Shown here: in pieces, positions 37,952-47,631 of the stretch
Position numbering within the stretch: the first letter of the stretch is position 1
Layout of the letters: each line of letters begins with the position of its first letter
From: Clostridium sardiniense
Lineage (GTDB): Bacteria; Bacillota; Clostridia; Clostridiales; Clostridiaceae
Assembly: GCF_016907995.1 (NCBI RefSeq)
Contig: NZ_JAFBDA010000007.1
Span: 1 to 64,000 of the forward strand
Length of the DNA: 64,000 nt
Reading direction: 5' to 3'
The notes under the pieces: generated by a model
What the model was told of the DNA's origin: nothing
Databases searched by the model: none
Seen by the model: only the letters and a program-made list of their open reading frames with translations
Made by a program: the position numbers and the translations under genes

Positions 37952-38449
37952 TTATATTTTTATTCCTTTAATGAAATAAATATCTTCCCAAACTTTAGTT
38001 TCTTCTATTTTGAAAGTTTTTTCAAGGATTTTTTTTGTTTCTTCAAAACTTGAAGACGAAAATAGATTATTGTTTTTTATTCTATACTCTCTTATGTCTC
38101 CTTTTGGTAATAGTACCTTAAGTTTACTATCTACTAACTCTCCTATATTTTTATTTATATCCCATATATATATACTTCCATCTTTCTCTAAATAATCTGA
38201 TATTTCATTAATTAGTTTCTCTCTTTTATTTATATTCCATAAGGTGTTTAAATTAAAGAAAAAAGTACATGCATCATATTTACTATTCTGTAACATACTT
38301 TCCTCCTCTTTTTCAACATAATCTACTGCAATCTCACTTTTAGCTTCTTCCGAAATACTATTAATAATTCCTAAGCTTTCACAGGCAACATCTAATATGT
38401 TTCCTTCAATCTTAATATCTTCAAAATTTAACACTAATGTTTTTCTCAA
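37952..38449 (-). CDS. Methyltransferase-like protein, class I fold (tentative)
   Basis: A 165-residue protein with a layout like small class I methyltransferases: a strand before NILDVACESLG (the SAM-loop position), an acidic strand EIAVDYVEKEE, and YDACTFFFNLNTLW, followed by LEKDGSIYIWDINKN. Key glycine spacing is degenerate, so SAM binding is not certain. I place the start at a TTG at 38449, which has a perfect GGGGGAGG site 7 nt upstream; the upstream ATG at 38491 has none. It precedes the radical SAM gene in a likely two-gene operon. Confidence 0.6.
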   Translation of the reverse strand: MRKTLVLNFEDIKIEGNILDVACESLGIINSISEEAKSEIAVDYVEKEEESMLQNSKYDACTFFFNLNTLWNINKREKLINEISDYLEKDGSIYIWDINKNIGELVDSKLKVLLPKGDIREYRIKNNNLFSSSSFEETKKILEKTFKIEETKVWEDIYFIKGIKI

Positions 38450-38511
38450 AGTTATCCTCCCCCTAAATATAGTATATTTATATATTACCATTTATTTACA
38501 TAGGCATAAAG

Positions 38512-38547
38512 AAAAAAGTGATTAGCACTATAACATAACCAATCACT
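38512..38547 (-). terminator. Terminator of the beta-propeller gene
   Basis: A 9-bp stem (38517-38525 with 38539-38547; one G-U pair) with six U residues after it on the minus strand. Confidence 0.75.
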
Positions 38548-38566
38548 AATTAATTTTTTATTTAAA

Positions 38567-39832
38567 TTACTTTTTTCTTTTAATTTTACTAATTATTATA
38601 ACAAGGGCTACTATCATTATTGTTAAAGAAAATATAGCAACTCCATAAGGTATACTTCCCCCTATTATATTCTCATTCTTTATTAATCTATATACACAGC
38701 CTTTCCCGCTATCTAAAAAAATACAATCATTATCTCTAAATACTATATCCTCTATTTTGCTATCCTCTTCAAGTTCCAATATTTTAGATAAAATCTTTTT
38801 ATCATCTAATGAATAAATAATTTTTTCCTTATCATCATAAAAAATTATAGAATCTTTGCATAATAATTTACCTTCTTTATCTATAGCTAATTTTCCTAAT
38901 GAATTAACTGAGCTATGCTGGTAGCTAGGTGTTTGTCCTATTTTTTCTGGTGGATTTTTTATTAAAGGTTCTATTATTTTATCATTTGTAAATCTTGGAG
39001 ATGTAATAGGATCCCCTCCGCTAAAATCTGGCCATCCATACCAAAGGCCTTCAGTTATCTTATATATATAATCTGTATCTCTAATTGCTCCCCGCTCTCC
39101 ACTTTCTTCTATGCCACAAACTGTAGCTAAAATTTCACCTCTACTATTTATATCATATCCTTTTATACTCTTTATTCCCGATGCAAATAGACTATACTTG
39201 CCAGTATTTATGTCAAATTCAATTATAGATGCAGTTCCTATCTCTTCACCTGATATCTTTTCTCCGCTACTACTCTTTACTCCATAATCTTTAAAAGCTC
39301 CTGTATTTTCTTTTCCGTAATTAACTCCATTTAATTCTAAATTTATAGGAGATATGTCCTTTTCTTCTCCTTCTTTTGCAACTCCTGCATTTGTCCTAGA
39401 TCCTATAGAAATTAAAATTGAATTATTTTTAACTAATAAGTTCCTATACATATTCTCTCCATATGGTAATCCACTTTTTAAAATTTCACTTTCACCATTA
39501 GAATCTATAAGTATAAAATTTTCATTAGATAATAGATATATATTTCCATCTTTATATACCATATCTTGTATGTTTAAATCAGAGTCTTTATATACTTTAT
39601 CTATTTTATTTTTTTTATTAATTTTTACAATTTCATTTTTTAAAGACATATAAACATCTGAACTTTCTCCAATTACTAGAGCTGTAGCACCCTCACACCC
39701 CTTAATCAATAAATTACTATCTATACCTTCTTTAATAATGTTAAGTCCATATCTATTTGAATAAGCATATATACCAAGGGATATACCAACTATAAAAATT
39801 GAGCAAATAAAAAATTTAAAGAATCTCTTCAT
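38567..39832 (-). CDS. Membrane-tethered beta-propeller protein (sugar-dehydrogenase-like)
   Basis: A 421-residue protein with an N-terminal membrane helix (about 3-23), a large extracytoplasmic beta-rich domain and a second helix close to the C-terminus (about 393-415). The segment LWYGWPDFSGGDPITSPRF resembles the glucose/sorbosone dehydrogenase propeller motif. However, I cannot see catalytic or PQQ-binding residues, so a non-enzymatic propeller is equally possible. Start: ATG at 39832 with GGAGG five bases upstream. It stands divergently from spoVB. Confidence 0.65.
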   Translation of the reverse strand: MKRFFKFFICSIFIVGISLGIYAYSNRYGLNIIKEGIDSNLLIKGCEGATALVIGESSDVYMSLKNEIVKINKKNKIDKVYKDSDLNIQDMVYKDGNIYLLSNENFILIDSNGESEILKSGLPYGENMYRNLLVKNNSILISIGSRTNAGVAKEGEEKDISPINLELNGVNYGKENTGAFKDYGVKSSSGEKISGEEIGTASIIEFDINTGKYSLFASGIKSIKGYDINSRGEILATVCGIEESGERGAIRDTDYIYKITEGLWYGWPDFSGGDPITSPRFTNDKIIEPLIKNPPEKIGQTPSYQHSSVNSLGKLAIDKEGKLLCKDSIIFYDDKEKIIYSLDDKKILSKILELEEDSKIEDIVFRDNDCIFLDSGKGCVYRLIKNENIIGGSIPYGVAIFSLTIMIVALVIIISKIKRKK

Positions 39833-39989
39833 ATATTCCTCCATCTACTAACCTTATACTTGATTTATATTTTACTAATGCTTAGTAATATTCCTATTAT
39901 TTTAATTTATAGTTTTTATTAAATAGATTGTATAATTTATACTTTTCTTGAATATGCTTTACTGTAGTTTAAAGGGGTGAACATTTATT

Positions 39990-41483
39990 TTGGCTAATGA
40001 CAATTTTTTTAGAAATTCTTTCATACTAACAGCTTCTAATATAACTACAGGTTTATTAGGGTTTGCATTCTCCATATACTTATCGAAGATTTTAGGAGCA
40101 GAGGGCATTGGTCTTTATAATCTTATCATGCCTATTTATAATCTCTTCATTTGTCTTATGACAGCTGGAGTTGTAGCTGCTCTATCTAAGGTATCAGCAG
40201 TTTATTATGAGCGCAGGGAAACAAATAATCTTACTAAAACAATAAATACAGTTGCTCTTTTCAATATTATATGGGCTCTTTTAATAGGAGTTTTTGTATT
40301 TTTCCTTGCACCTTTGATTGGAAAATATGGAGTAAATGATGTTAGAACTATAAACGCAATTAAGGTTACTTGTCCAGCAATGGTATTTATTTCACTTAGT
40401 AATATTTTAAAGGGATATTTTTTAGGAGTATCTAAAATTAAAGTACCAGCTCTTGTGGATATATTTGAGAAAGGTATGAGAATAATAACTATTACGCTTT
40501 TAGTATATGCTTTTAGTACAGAAAACTTAACTACACTTGTAACTTTAGCATATGTCTCTTTAGCAATTGGAGAACTTCAAAGCTTAATATTATTGTTCTT
40601 TTATTACAGAAGATGTGTTTCTAAATTACCTAGATCAAGTGCTCCAGCAGATGGTAGAGCTCAACTACTTTTCAATGTTTTAGTTATATCACTTCCATTA
40701 TGTATTAATGGTTTTCTTAATAATATTTTTTCTACTTTATCAACTTTAATTGTGCCAAGAAGGCTTATAGCCGCAGGATTTACCTATTCTGAGGCATTAT
40801 CACTAATAGGTAAATATACAGGTATGGCAATTACGTTAATTGGTATACCTCTTATAGTTGTTGGGTCTATAAACTCTCTTCTTATACCTGACTTATCCCA
40901 ATCTTTAAGTAGAGGTGATAATTACTTTGCATCTATAAGAATACGAAAAGTTATGAAAATAGCTTTTTTACTTGGACTATCAACAACAGTAATCTGCTCC
41001 TTGATTCCATATGAACTAGGTAATTTATTTTATGGTAGAGATGATCTTGGTGGTTATATATTTATGGCATCATTATCAGCACCTATATTCTTTACCTCTT
41101 CAACTATGTTTGGAATCTTAAATGGATTAAATAAGCAAGGTATTATCGTTAGAAATTCTCTTATAATAGCATTTATTGATTTAATATGCTTATTTATATT
41201 TACATCTATTCCAAGTATAAATATTTACGGATATAGTTTAACTTTATTTATAACATCCTCAATATGTTTACTTATTAACTTATATGAAGTGAAGAAGGAA
41301 ATTAATGTGGATATCTCTTTGATTAATGTGATAATTTTTATATTATTATCTATATTAACCTTCTTGGTTTTAAACATATTTATAAAGAAGTTCTTATTCC
41401 CACTTGGTACAGCTGAAATACTATTAGTTGTATTAATAACATTTCTTATTTTTATTTACTATTCAAAATTTGGAGAAACATAA
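39990..41483 (+). CDS. spoVB: SpoVB-type oligosaccharide flippase (MOP superfamily)
   Basis: A 497-residue protein with about 14 membrane helices. The opening (FFRNSFILTASNITTGLLGF) and the conserved GAEGIGLYNLIMPIYNL segment are typical of stage V sporulation protein B, which is needed for spore cortex synthesis. The start is a TTG at 39990; an in-frame TGA lies 12 bases upstream and no ATG fits, with AAGGGGTGA as ribosome site. It converges on a second MOP protein. Confidence 0.88.
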   Translation: MANDNFFRNSFILTASNITTGLLGFAFSIYLSKILGAEGIGLYNLIMPIYNLFICLMTAGVVAALSKVSAVYYERRETNNLTKTINTVALFNIIWALLIGVFVFFLAPLIGKYGVNDVRTINAIKVTCPAMVFISLSNILKGYFLGVSKIKVPALVDIFEKGMRIITITLLVYAFSTENLTTLVTLAYVSLAIGELQSLILLFFYYRRCVSKLPRSSAPADGRAQLLFNVLVISLPLCINGFLNNIFSTLSTLIVPRRLIAAGFTYSEALSLIGKYTGMAITLIGIPLIVVGSINSLLIPDLSQSLSRGDNYFASIRIRKVMKIAFLLGLSTTVICSLIPYELGNLFYGRDDLGGYIFMASLSAPIFFTSSTMFGILNGLNKQGIIVRNSLIIAFIDLICLFIFTSIPSINIYGYSLTLFITSSICLLINLYEVKKEINVDISLINVIIFILLSILTFLVLNIFIKKFLFPLGTAEILLVVLITFLIFIYYSKFGET

Positions 41484-41510
41484 AAAAGTGTAGGGAATCC
41501 CCTACACTTT
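41482..41510 (-). terminator. Hairpin shared by the two convergent flippase genes
   Basis: A perfect 11-bp GC-containing stem (41485-41495 with 41500-41510) separates the two stop codons by only 27 bp. The T run favours termination on the minus strand. Confidence 0.85.
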
Positions 41511-43133
41511 CTACATTAATTTCTTTCTTATAAATCTTGGAAGCATTGTATATATTCTTGGTGATAGTGCTTCTATATCTAATTTTCTTATTCCACCCAA
41601 AGAAACCATTATATATAGATATACTAATCCACCTATTCCAACTAATAATATTGTATAAATTACTGTGTATAAATACATAACAATTTTTGAAGTTCCAATA
41701 AATCCACCTATAATTAATATAGGTTGTTTTAAAATAAGTATAACAATAGCCATACATACTGATGCAATTATTGGTTTAACACAATTCCTTATAAGTGGCA
41801 CTTTGTATCTGATACTTCTTGTAAGTATCCTATGATTTATAATTACCGGTACAAAGAAACTTAAGAAGTTACCAACTAAAACACCTAGTATATTTATTGA
41901 TGGAATTCCAACTAAGATATAGTTTGCAATTATCTTAATTACAATACCTATTGCAAATGACATAATCATTGGATAGAACTGACTTATTCCTTGAAGTATT
42001 ACACTCTGCACCTGAGCAATTGCTGTAAACACTAATATAAATGATCCATACTCCATAATATAGGCCCCTTTATCACTTTGATAAAGTAATGTATATATAT
42101 CAGTATTTAAAACTGCAAGTCCTATAGCTGCTGGAACTGTTATTGCAAATGTAACTCTAAATGCAAAATTTGCACTTCTTCTTATTGATTTTCTATCCTT
42201 TAAAGCCGATGCTCTTGAAACTGCAGGTAATACTATTGTAGTAAGTGCAGTAACTATGATAAGTGGAACTCCTATTAAAACTTTATAGTTATATAAAAGC
42301 CCATAAAGTGAGTCTGATTGTGCTTGCGTGAATCCAGCATGTATCAATCTACGACTGACATTCATCATATCAACCATCCCACCAAAGTTTTGTATACCTG
42401 CACTTAATGTTATTGGAAATCCATATCTAATTAATTTTCTTAGTATAGTTTTTGAGGTAATTCTCTTTCCTGTCTTTGGCGAATTATATGCTACTTCTTC
42501 AAATTTTTTCTTATCATATATATACACAAGATAAAATATGGCAACTATAGCTCCAACAGAAGTACCAACAGTTCCTCCAGCTGCTCCCATTTGTACAGTT
42601 ATATGATAAAGAAGAAATGCAAATAACAAACTTATAAATACGTTTAGCAATTGTTCTAGCACTTGTGATACTGCTATTCCAGTCATTTCATTTTTCCCTT
42701 GGAAATAACCTCTATACGCTGATAATATAGCAGTTAGAAAAATACTTGGTGCTAAGAACATTATTGCAAAAGTAGAGTTTTCTATTTCGCCTACCTTAGC
42801 AATTGGATAAGCTAAAAGTAATAATATTATTGTAAGCGCTCCACCAATTAATCCATAAACTTTTCTTGAAATTTTTAAAGCCTTAACCGCATCTCTTTCA
42901 TTCCCTAATGCCCTGAGTTCAGCTACAACCTTCGCTACTGCTGGTTGGCATCCCATGCTTGTTATTGCATAAACAAACATGAAAATGTCATAACTTCTCG
43001 AATACATCCCTACGCCTTCTACACCAATAATTCTATTTAATAACGGAACATAAAAAGCTGATAGGACTTTTGCAAATATTCCAGCAAGAGATAGTATCAT
43101 AAACCCTTTAGTAGATGATGATTCTTCCCTCAT
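41511..43133 (-). CDS. YtgP/MurJ-like lipid II flippase family protein
   Basis: A 540-residue protein with 14 or so membrane helices, beginning with a short polar segment then FMILSLAGIFAKVLSAFYVPL and GVGMYSRSYDIFMF. This matches the long Firmicutes YtgP subgroup related to MurJ, which moves lipid-linked peptidoglycan precursor across the membrane. It is the last gene of an operon with an M20 amidohydrolase and a pseudouridine synthase. Confidence 0.85.
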   Translation of the reverse strand: MREESSSTKGFMILSLAGIFAKVLSAFYVPLLNRIIGVEGVGMYSRSYDIFMFVYAITSMGCQPAVAKVVAELRALGNERDAVKALKISRKVYGLIGGALTIILLLLAYPIAKVGEIENSTFAIMFLAPSIFLTAILSAYRGYFQGKNEMTGIAVSQVLEQLLNVFISLLFAFLLYHITVQMGAAGGTVGTSVGAIVAIFYLVYIYDKKKFEEVAYNSPKTGKRITSKTILRKLIRYGFPITLSAGIQNFGGMVDMMNVSRRLIHAGFTQAQSDSLYGLLYNYKVLIGVPLIIVTALTTIVLPAVSRASALKDRKSIRRSANFAFRVTFAITVPAAIGLAVLNTDIYTLLYQSDKGAYIMEYGSFILVFTAIAQVQSVILQGISQFYPMIMSFAIGIVIKIIANYILVGIPSINILGVLVGNFLSFFVPVIINHRILTRSIRYKVPLIRNCVKPIIASVCMAIVILILKQPILIIGGFIGTSKIVMYLYTVIYTILLVGIGGLVYLYIMVSLGGIRKLDIEALSPRIYTMLPRFIRKKLM

Positions 43134-43147
43134 TTTTAATCCCCTAT

Positions 43148-44119
43148 CTATAATCTGATTTTAAATGTATCATGCTTAATTTTTTTGAATATAGGTGGCA
43201 ATGCTACTGTTATAACTTTATTCTTTAAGTAATCAAGCTTTCCATCTACATTTTTAAAGTTTAGCTTATATGCATATAAAAATTGATAATCTAATCCATA
43301 CTTATTTAAGAAATATGAATTTAACTTTTTATCCCCATATTTACTATCACCTATTATAGGATTTCCTATATGTGCAAGGTGTGCTCTAATTTGATGGCTT
43401 CTTCCTGTTATTAAATCAATTTCTATAAATGAGAAAGCTCCATCACTTTGAATAGTTTTAACTTCCATAGAAATTTCTTTTGAATCTTTTACTTTTTTAT
43501 CGTATATTCTTGATATATTAGCTTCTTCGTTCTTTAATATGTACCCTGTATAAAGACCATCCTTTATTCTTCCTTTAATTAGAGCGTTGTAGTATTTTTT
43601 AATTCTACCTTCTCTAATTATTTCATTAAGTTCTCTTAACCCTTCAAAATTCTTACCAAAGACAACTATACCTGACGTATTTCTATCAAGTCTATTACAT
43701 GGAGCTGGAGTAAATGTTACTTCCTTCTCTGGAAGATAATCACCCTTTTCATTTAAATATGATAAAACATAATCAGTAAGTGTAGGTATCTTCTTATTGC
43801 TGTCAGGATGTACTAACACTCCTGGCCACTTTTCAACAACAACCATATTGTTATCTTCGTAGGCTACTTTTAATCCACTTGGATCAACCTTTACAAATTT
43901 CTCCTTCTTTTCTGTCATCTTTTGACTTTGTATATATCTCACTTCAACTACATCATTTACTTCTAATGTATATTTTTCCTTTTGTTTCTTTCCATTTACT
44001 CTTATATCACCTTTTCTTAAGGCCTTAAAAATTGCACTTAATGGAACATCTTTAAGCAATTTTCTTAAGAATTTATCTAATCTTTGTCCCGCTTCATTAG
44101 CACCTATTTCTATTCTCAC
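43148..44119 (-). CDS. RluA-family pseudouridine synthase
   Basis: A 323-residue protein with an N-terminal S4 RNA-binding domain (about 1-60) and the catalytic RluA/RluC/RluD domain. The motif NRLDRNTSG (142-150) includes the catalytic Asp145, and GRSHQIRAHLAHIG follows. It isomerises uridines in 23S rRNA; the exact target (RluC- or RluD-like) cannot be settled by eye. Its stop is 14 bp before the flippase start. Confidence 0.93.
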   Translation of the reverse strand: MRIEIGANEAGQRLDKFLRKLLKDVPLSAIFKALRKGDIRVNGKKQKEKYTLEVNDVVEVRYIQSQKMTEKKEKFVKVDPSGLKVAYEDNNMVVVEKWPGVLVHPDSNKKIPTLTDYVLSYLNEKGDYLPEKEVTFTPAPCNRLDRNTSGIVVFGKNFEGLRELNEIIREGRIKKYYNALIKGRIKDGLYTGYILKNEEANISRIYDKKVKDSKEISMEVKTIQSDGAFSFIEIDLITGRSHQIRAHLAHIGNPIIGDSKYGDKKLNSYFLNKYGLDYQFLYAYKLNFKNVDGKLDYLKNKVITVALPPIFKKIKHDTFKIRL

Positions 44120-44190
44120 TATATAATCACTCCTAATTAATAAAACTCTTTCGTGAATCTTTTTCTACATTGTTATAGATTAATATTTAT

Positions 44191-45375
44191 TTACTCTATT
44201 GTCAAATAATTAAATGCTGCTTCACATTGAATTGCAACACCTAAAGGTATAGCATCCTCGTCTATATCAAATAAACTGCTATGTGCAGATCTGAAAGTTC
44301 CTTTACTTTGGTTTGCAGTTCCTAAAAAATAAAAAGCTGCATCTCTTTCCATTGCAAAGTATGCAAAGCTTTCAACTCCCATACTTGGAGCCTTTTGTTC
44401 TACTACATTTTCACTTCCAAGAATCTTTATAGCTGCATCTTTAACTATATCCACACACTCATCATTATTTATAAGGCATGGATAGCTCTCTTCAATTGTT
44501 ACTTCTGCGCTTCCTCTTCCTGTCTTAGCAATGCCTTCTGATACCTCACAAAGTCTTTCACAAGCGAACTTTCTATCCTCTGGGGTCATAGTTCTTATAA
44601 TCCCTGTAATTTCTGCTTCTCCTGGAATTATATTTTGAGCTGTTCCTGCATGAAAACTTCCAACTGTTATAACTGATGGATTAACAGGAGAGATTTCTCT
44701 ACTTACTATAGTTTGTAATGTTGATACTATATTAGCCCCTATTACAATTGGATCTACTGTAGTGTTAGGTGATGCTCCATGACCACCACTTCCTATTACC
44801 TTAATTTTATAAGGATTTGAAGCCGCATTTACAACGCCCTTTTTTATTTTAATTTTTCCACATTCTAAATCTTCAGTAACGTGAAGACCAAATACCTTAT
44901 CTACTCTTGGGTTTTCAAGTACACCTTCCTCTATCATTACACTTGCACCACCAGTTGTTTCTTCTGCTGGTTCAAATAATAATTTAACATTTCCACTGAA
45001 TAAGTGTTTATTTTCATTTAATAATTTAGCTACTCCTAAAAGTATTGTAGTATGTGCATCATGTCCACAAGCATGCATTTTCCCCGGAACCTTTGAGCTA
45101 TATTCACATACCTTCTTATCTTGTATTGGTAGCGCATCCATATCCCCTCTTAATGCTACAGTCTTAACTGCTCCCTCTTTTGTTCCTTTTATAAGGCCAC
45201 ATACTCCAGTTCCAGCAACTTCTCTATATTCTATACCTTCATTTTTTAAGAAGTCCTTTATTAATGTAGAAGTTCTAACTTCTTCAAATCCAACTTCTGG
45301 GTGCATGTGTATATCTCTTCTAATGGCTATTAAATCTTCTTTTATTTTATTTGCTTCATCTCTAAAATTAATCAT
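44191..45375 (-). CDS. M20-family amidohydrolase (N-acyl-amino acid/hippurate type)
   Basis: A 394-residue metallohydrolase. The motifs are in order: RGDMDALPI (76-84), MHACGHDAHTT (100-110, Cys103 and His105 as metal ligands), FEPAEETTGGA (135-145) and GLHVTEDLECG. The cysteine ligand marks the bacterial M20D amidohydrolases that deacylate N-acyl amino acids or cleave indole-acetyl amino acid-type amides. The true substrate is unknown. It is first in the operon. Confidence 0.92.
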   Translation of the reverse strand: MINFRDEANKIKEDLIAIRRDIHMHPEVGFEEVRTSTLIKDFLKNEGIEYREVAGTGVCGLIKGTKEGAVKTVALRGDMDALPIQDKKVCEYSSKVPGKMHACGHDAHTTILLGVAKLLNENKHLFSGNVKLLFEPAEETTGGASVMIEEGVLENPRVDKVFGLHVTEDLECGKIKIKKGVVNAASNPYKIKVIGSGGHGASPNTTVDPIVIGANIVSTLQTIVSREISPVNPSVITVGSFHAGTAQNIIPGEAEITGIIRTMTPEDRKFACERLCEVSEGIAKTGRGSAEVTIEESYPCLINNDECVDIVKDAAIKILGSENVVEQKAPSMGVESFAYFAMERDAAFYFLGTANQSKGTFRSAHSSLFDIDEDAIPLGVAIQCEAAFNYLTIE

Positions 45376-45505
45376 TCATATTCCTCCTATATCCTCATAA
45401 CTTATCTATACATTTCTCTTATTTACATTTTATTTTAAAATTCAACATATTAAGTATAACATCTTCTTAGTAATTTAGATGAAATTTATTTTAAATATTC
45501 ACTTA

Positions 45506-47515
45506 TCATTCTATGATCATTATTAAGTTTCGTTCTAAAAGAACTTTTATAGAAAAAGTTCTGCTTATTCCATCTTGAAATAATATCTTTACTCTATCAC
45601 CTGAGCACTCATCTATAATTCCTGGTTCTCTTCTTCCATTATGATAAACAGTTGTTCCTCTTTTAAATTCATGTGAAATTTCTTCTTCACTTTTAAATTC
45701 CGTTTCTTTTATAAATCTAGATGTCTCTTTAAATTTACCACCTTTTGTTTTTGGTGATGATATATATAAATTATCTATAGCTCGTGTTATACCAACATAG
45801 AATAATCTTCTTTCCTCTTCTATATTTTCTTCCCCAGCAGATACATGTGGAATTGTATCCTCATTACAGTTTACAAGGAATACATTTTTAAATTCCATTC
45901 CCTTAACTCTATGTATAGTACTTAAAAGAACTCTATCTTCATCTGTTTTATTTCTAGAGTTTTCAATTTCTTCTTTTACAGTATCTATGTGAGAGAAAAA
46001 TTCAGGTATTGTCTTAAACCCGCTTGCTGATATTTTAAACTCTTCAAGTATTTCTTCTAAATCATCGATACTTTGATTGAATTTCTCACAGTAAGCTTTT
46101 AAATGATCTAAATACCCTAAATCACTTACTATAAATTGTATTGCACTGCTTAATGATAATTTAGATAAATAATGTATATCTTTTTTAAGGTCATCTAATT
46201 TCTTTATTTGAAATGGCGGAATATCTTTTTTTTCCATTAATATATCAAAAGGAGTTTTATGTTCTCTAAAGCCCCTTACATATTCTAAATTATTTTTGCT
46301 TACATATCTAAATGGCTTATTTATAATTTTTATAAATGCTCCTCTATCATAAGGATCTATTGATAACTTTAAATAGGTTAAAATATCTTTACATATAAAA
46401 TGCTCAAAGAAATTATACTCTTTATCTAATAATGTAAATGGTATTCTCTTTCTAGTAAATACATCTATAAAAGTCATAGCTTCCATATTAGTTCTATAAA
46501 GAATTATATTATCTCTATAAGAATATCCTTCATTTTTTATAAGTGACTTTATATCATCTACAATCCCCTCTCCTTGTATCTTCTCATCATAAGGAGTAGA
46601 AACCTTTATAATACCACTCTCTTCTTTATTCGCTATTATTTCTTTCTTATTTCTTTCTTTGTTATATTCTATAACATTTTTAGCTCCATCTATTATATTA
46701 TTTGAACTTCTATAATTTTTTGAAAGAAAGTATTTCTTACCACTCTTAAATATATCATTAAATATAACCATATATTCAGGCTTAGAACCTCTAAATGAGT
46801 ATATGCACTGGTCTTCATCTCCAACTGCAAAAAGTGAATTCTCTTCATCTTCATTCATCATCTTTAAAAATTCGATTTGAAGCTCATCACAATCTTGAAA
46901 CTCATCTACTAATATATATCTAAATAAACCTCTATATCCCTCTCTAAGTCCTTTATTTTCCTTTAACATTTCTAATACTTTTAAAGCTAAGTCATCAAAA
47001 TCCCAAAGATTATTATCTTCTTTATATTGATTATAGGTATTTAAACAATCTTCAAATATCTCTTTAGTTATAGACGGTTTAAAGTCTTCTAAACTTATTC
47101 TTGAATTTTTAAATAATGATATGTTATTTATTACTTCTTTTATTTTATCTTCATTTATATCATCAAAATATTTTTTCAAAACCGCTTCAACTAATCTATG
47201 TGCCTTATAAGATTCTATTATATTTATTTCATGCCCTTCTCTAAGTAACATTTTATAAAATAGGCCATGGAATGTACCAAAGAATGGTGAATAATTTGTT
47301 TTAAAAGCTTTTATATATCTATCTTTCATATTAAGTGCTGCCGCTTTTGTAAAAGTTATAACGATTATATTTTTATTATACACTTTAAGGTTATTTACAA
47401 GATGATTTATTCTATTTATTATAACTGTAGTTTTTCCAGAACCAGGAGCTGCAACAACTAATATATTTCTTTCTTTTGCATTAACTGCTTCTTTTTGAAA
47501 TGAATCTAATTGCAA
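45506..47515 (-). CDS. UvrD/PcrA-family superfamily 1 DNA helicase
   Basis: A 669-residue 3'-5' helicase with all superfamily 1A motifs: Walker A APGSGKTT (23-30), DEFQDCDE (motif II), DEDQCIYSFRG (motif III), NYRSS (motif IV), STIHRVKGMEF (motif V) and FYVGITRA (motif VI). The C-terminal ~45 residues (VYHNGRREPGIIDE...) form the small beta domain that in PcrA binds RNA polymerase. It is shorter than typical PcrA, so I do not give a symbol. An AGGGA ribosome site precedes the ATG. It stands divergently from pncB. Confidence 0.92.
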   Translation of the reverse strand: MQLDSFQKEAVNAKERNILVVAAPGSGKTTVIINRINHLVNNLKVYNKNIIVITFTKAAALNMKDRYIKAFKTNYSPFFGTFHGLFYKMLLREGHEINIIESYKAHRLVEAVLKKYFDDINEDKIKEVINNISLFKNSRISLEDFKPSITKEIFEDCLNTYNQYKEDNNLWDFDDLALKVLEMLKENKGLREGYRGLFRYILVDEFQDCDELQIEFLKMMNEDEENSLFAVGDEDQCIYSFRGSKPEYMVIFNDIFKSGKKYFLSKNYRSSNNIIDGAKNVIEYNKERNKKEIIANKEESGIIKVSTPYDEKIQGEGIVDDIKSLIKNEGYSYRDNIILYRTNMEAMTFIDVFTRKRIPFTLLDKEYNFFEHFICKDILTYLKLSIDPYDRGAFIKIINKPFRYVSKNNLEYVRGFREHKTPFDILMEKKDIPPFQIKKLDDLKKDIHYLSKLSLSSAIQFIVSDLGYLDHLKAYCEKFNQSIDDLEEILEEFKISASGFKTIPEFFSHIDTVKEEIENSRNKTDEDRVLLSTIHRVKGMEFKNVFLVNCNEDTIPHVSAGEENIEEERRLFYVGITRAIDNLYISSPKTKGGKFKETSRFIKETEFKSEEEISHEFKRGTTVYHNGRREPGIIDECSGDRVKILFQDGISRTFSIKVLLERNLIMIIE

Positions 47516-47568
47516 TAAAATTCCCTCCTTCTTTCTTGATTATTGCCACATCTTATAGGGAATAACTA

Positions 47569-47600
47569 TATTGTAATAATTCTATTTAAGTTGTACAATA
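47569..47600 (+). promoter_or_regulatory. Promoter of pncB with overlapping inverted repeat
   Basis: TTGTAA (47571-47576) and TACAAT (47594-47599) are 17 bases apart. The inverted repeat TATTGTA (47569-47575) and TACAATA (47594-47600) covers both elements, a typical repressor arrangement, possibly for an NAD-responsive regulator such as NiaR. Confidence 0.5.
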
Positions 47601-47631
47601 GTTTTAAGTATTTTTTTAGAGGAGTTGACTT

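Noticed and set aside
41452-41757. Small frame overlapping the ends of both flippase genes
   Set aside because: It is a shifted-frame shadow across convergent stop codons with no ribosome site.
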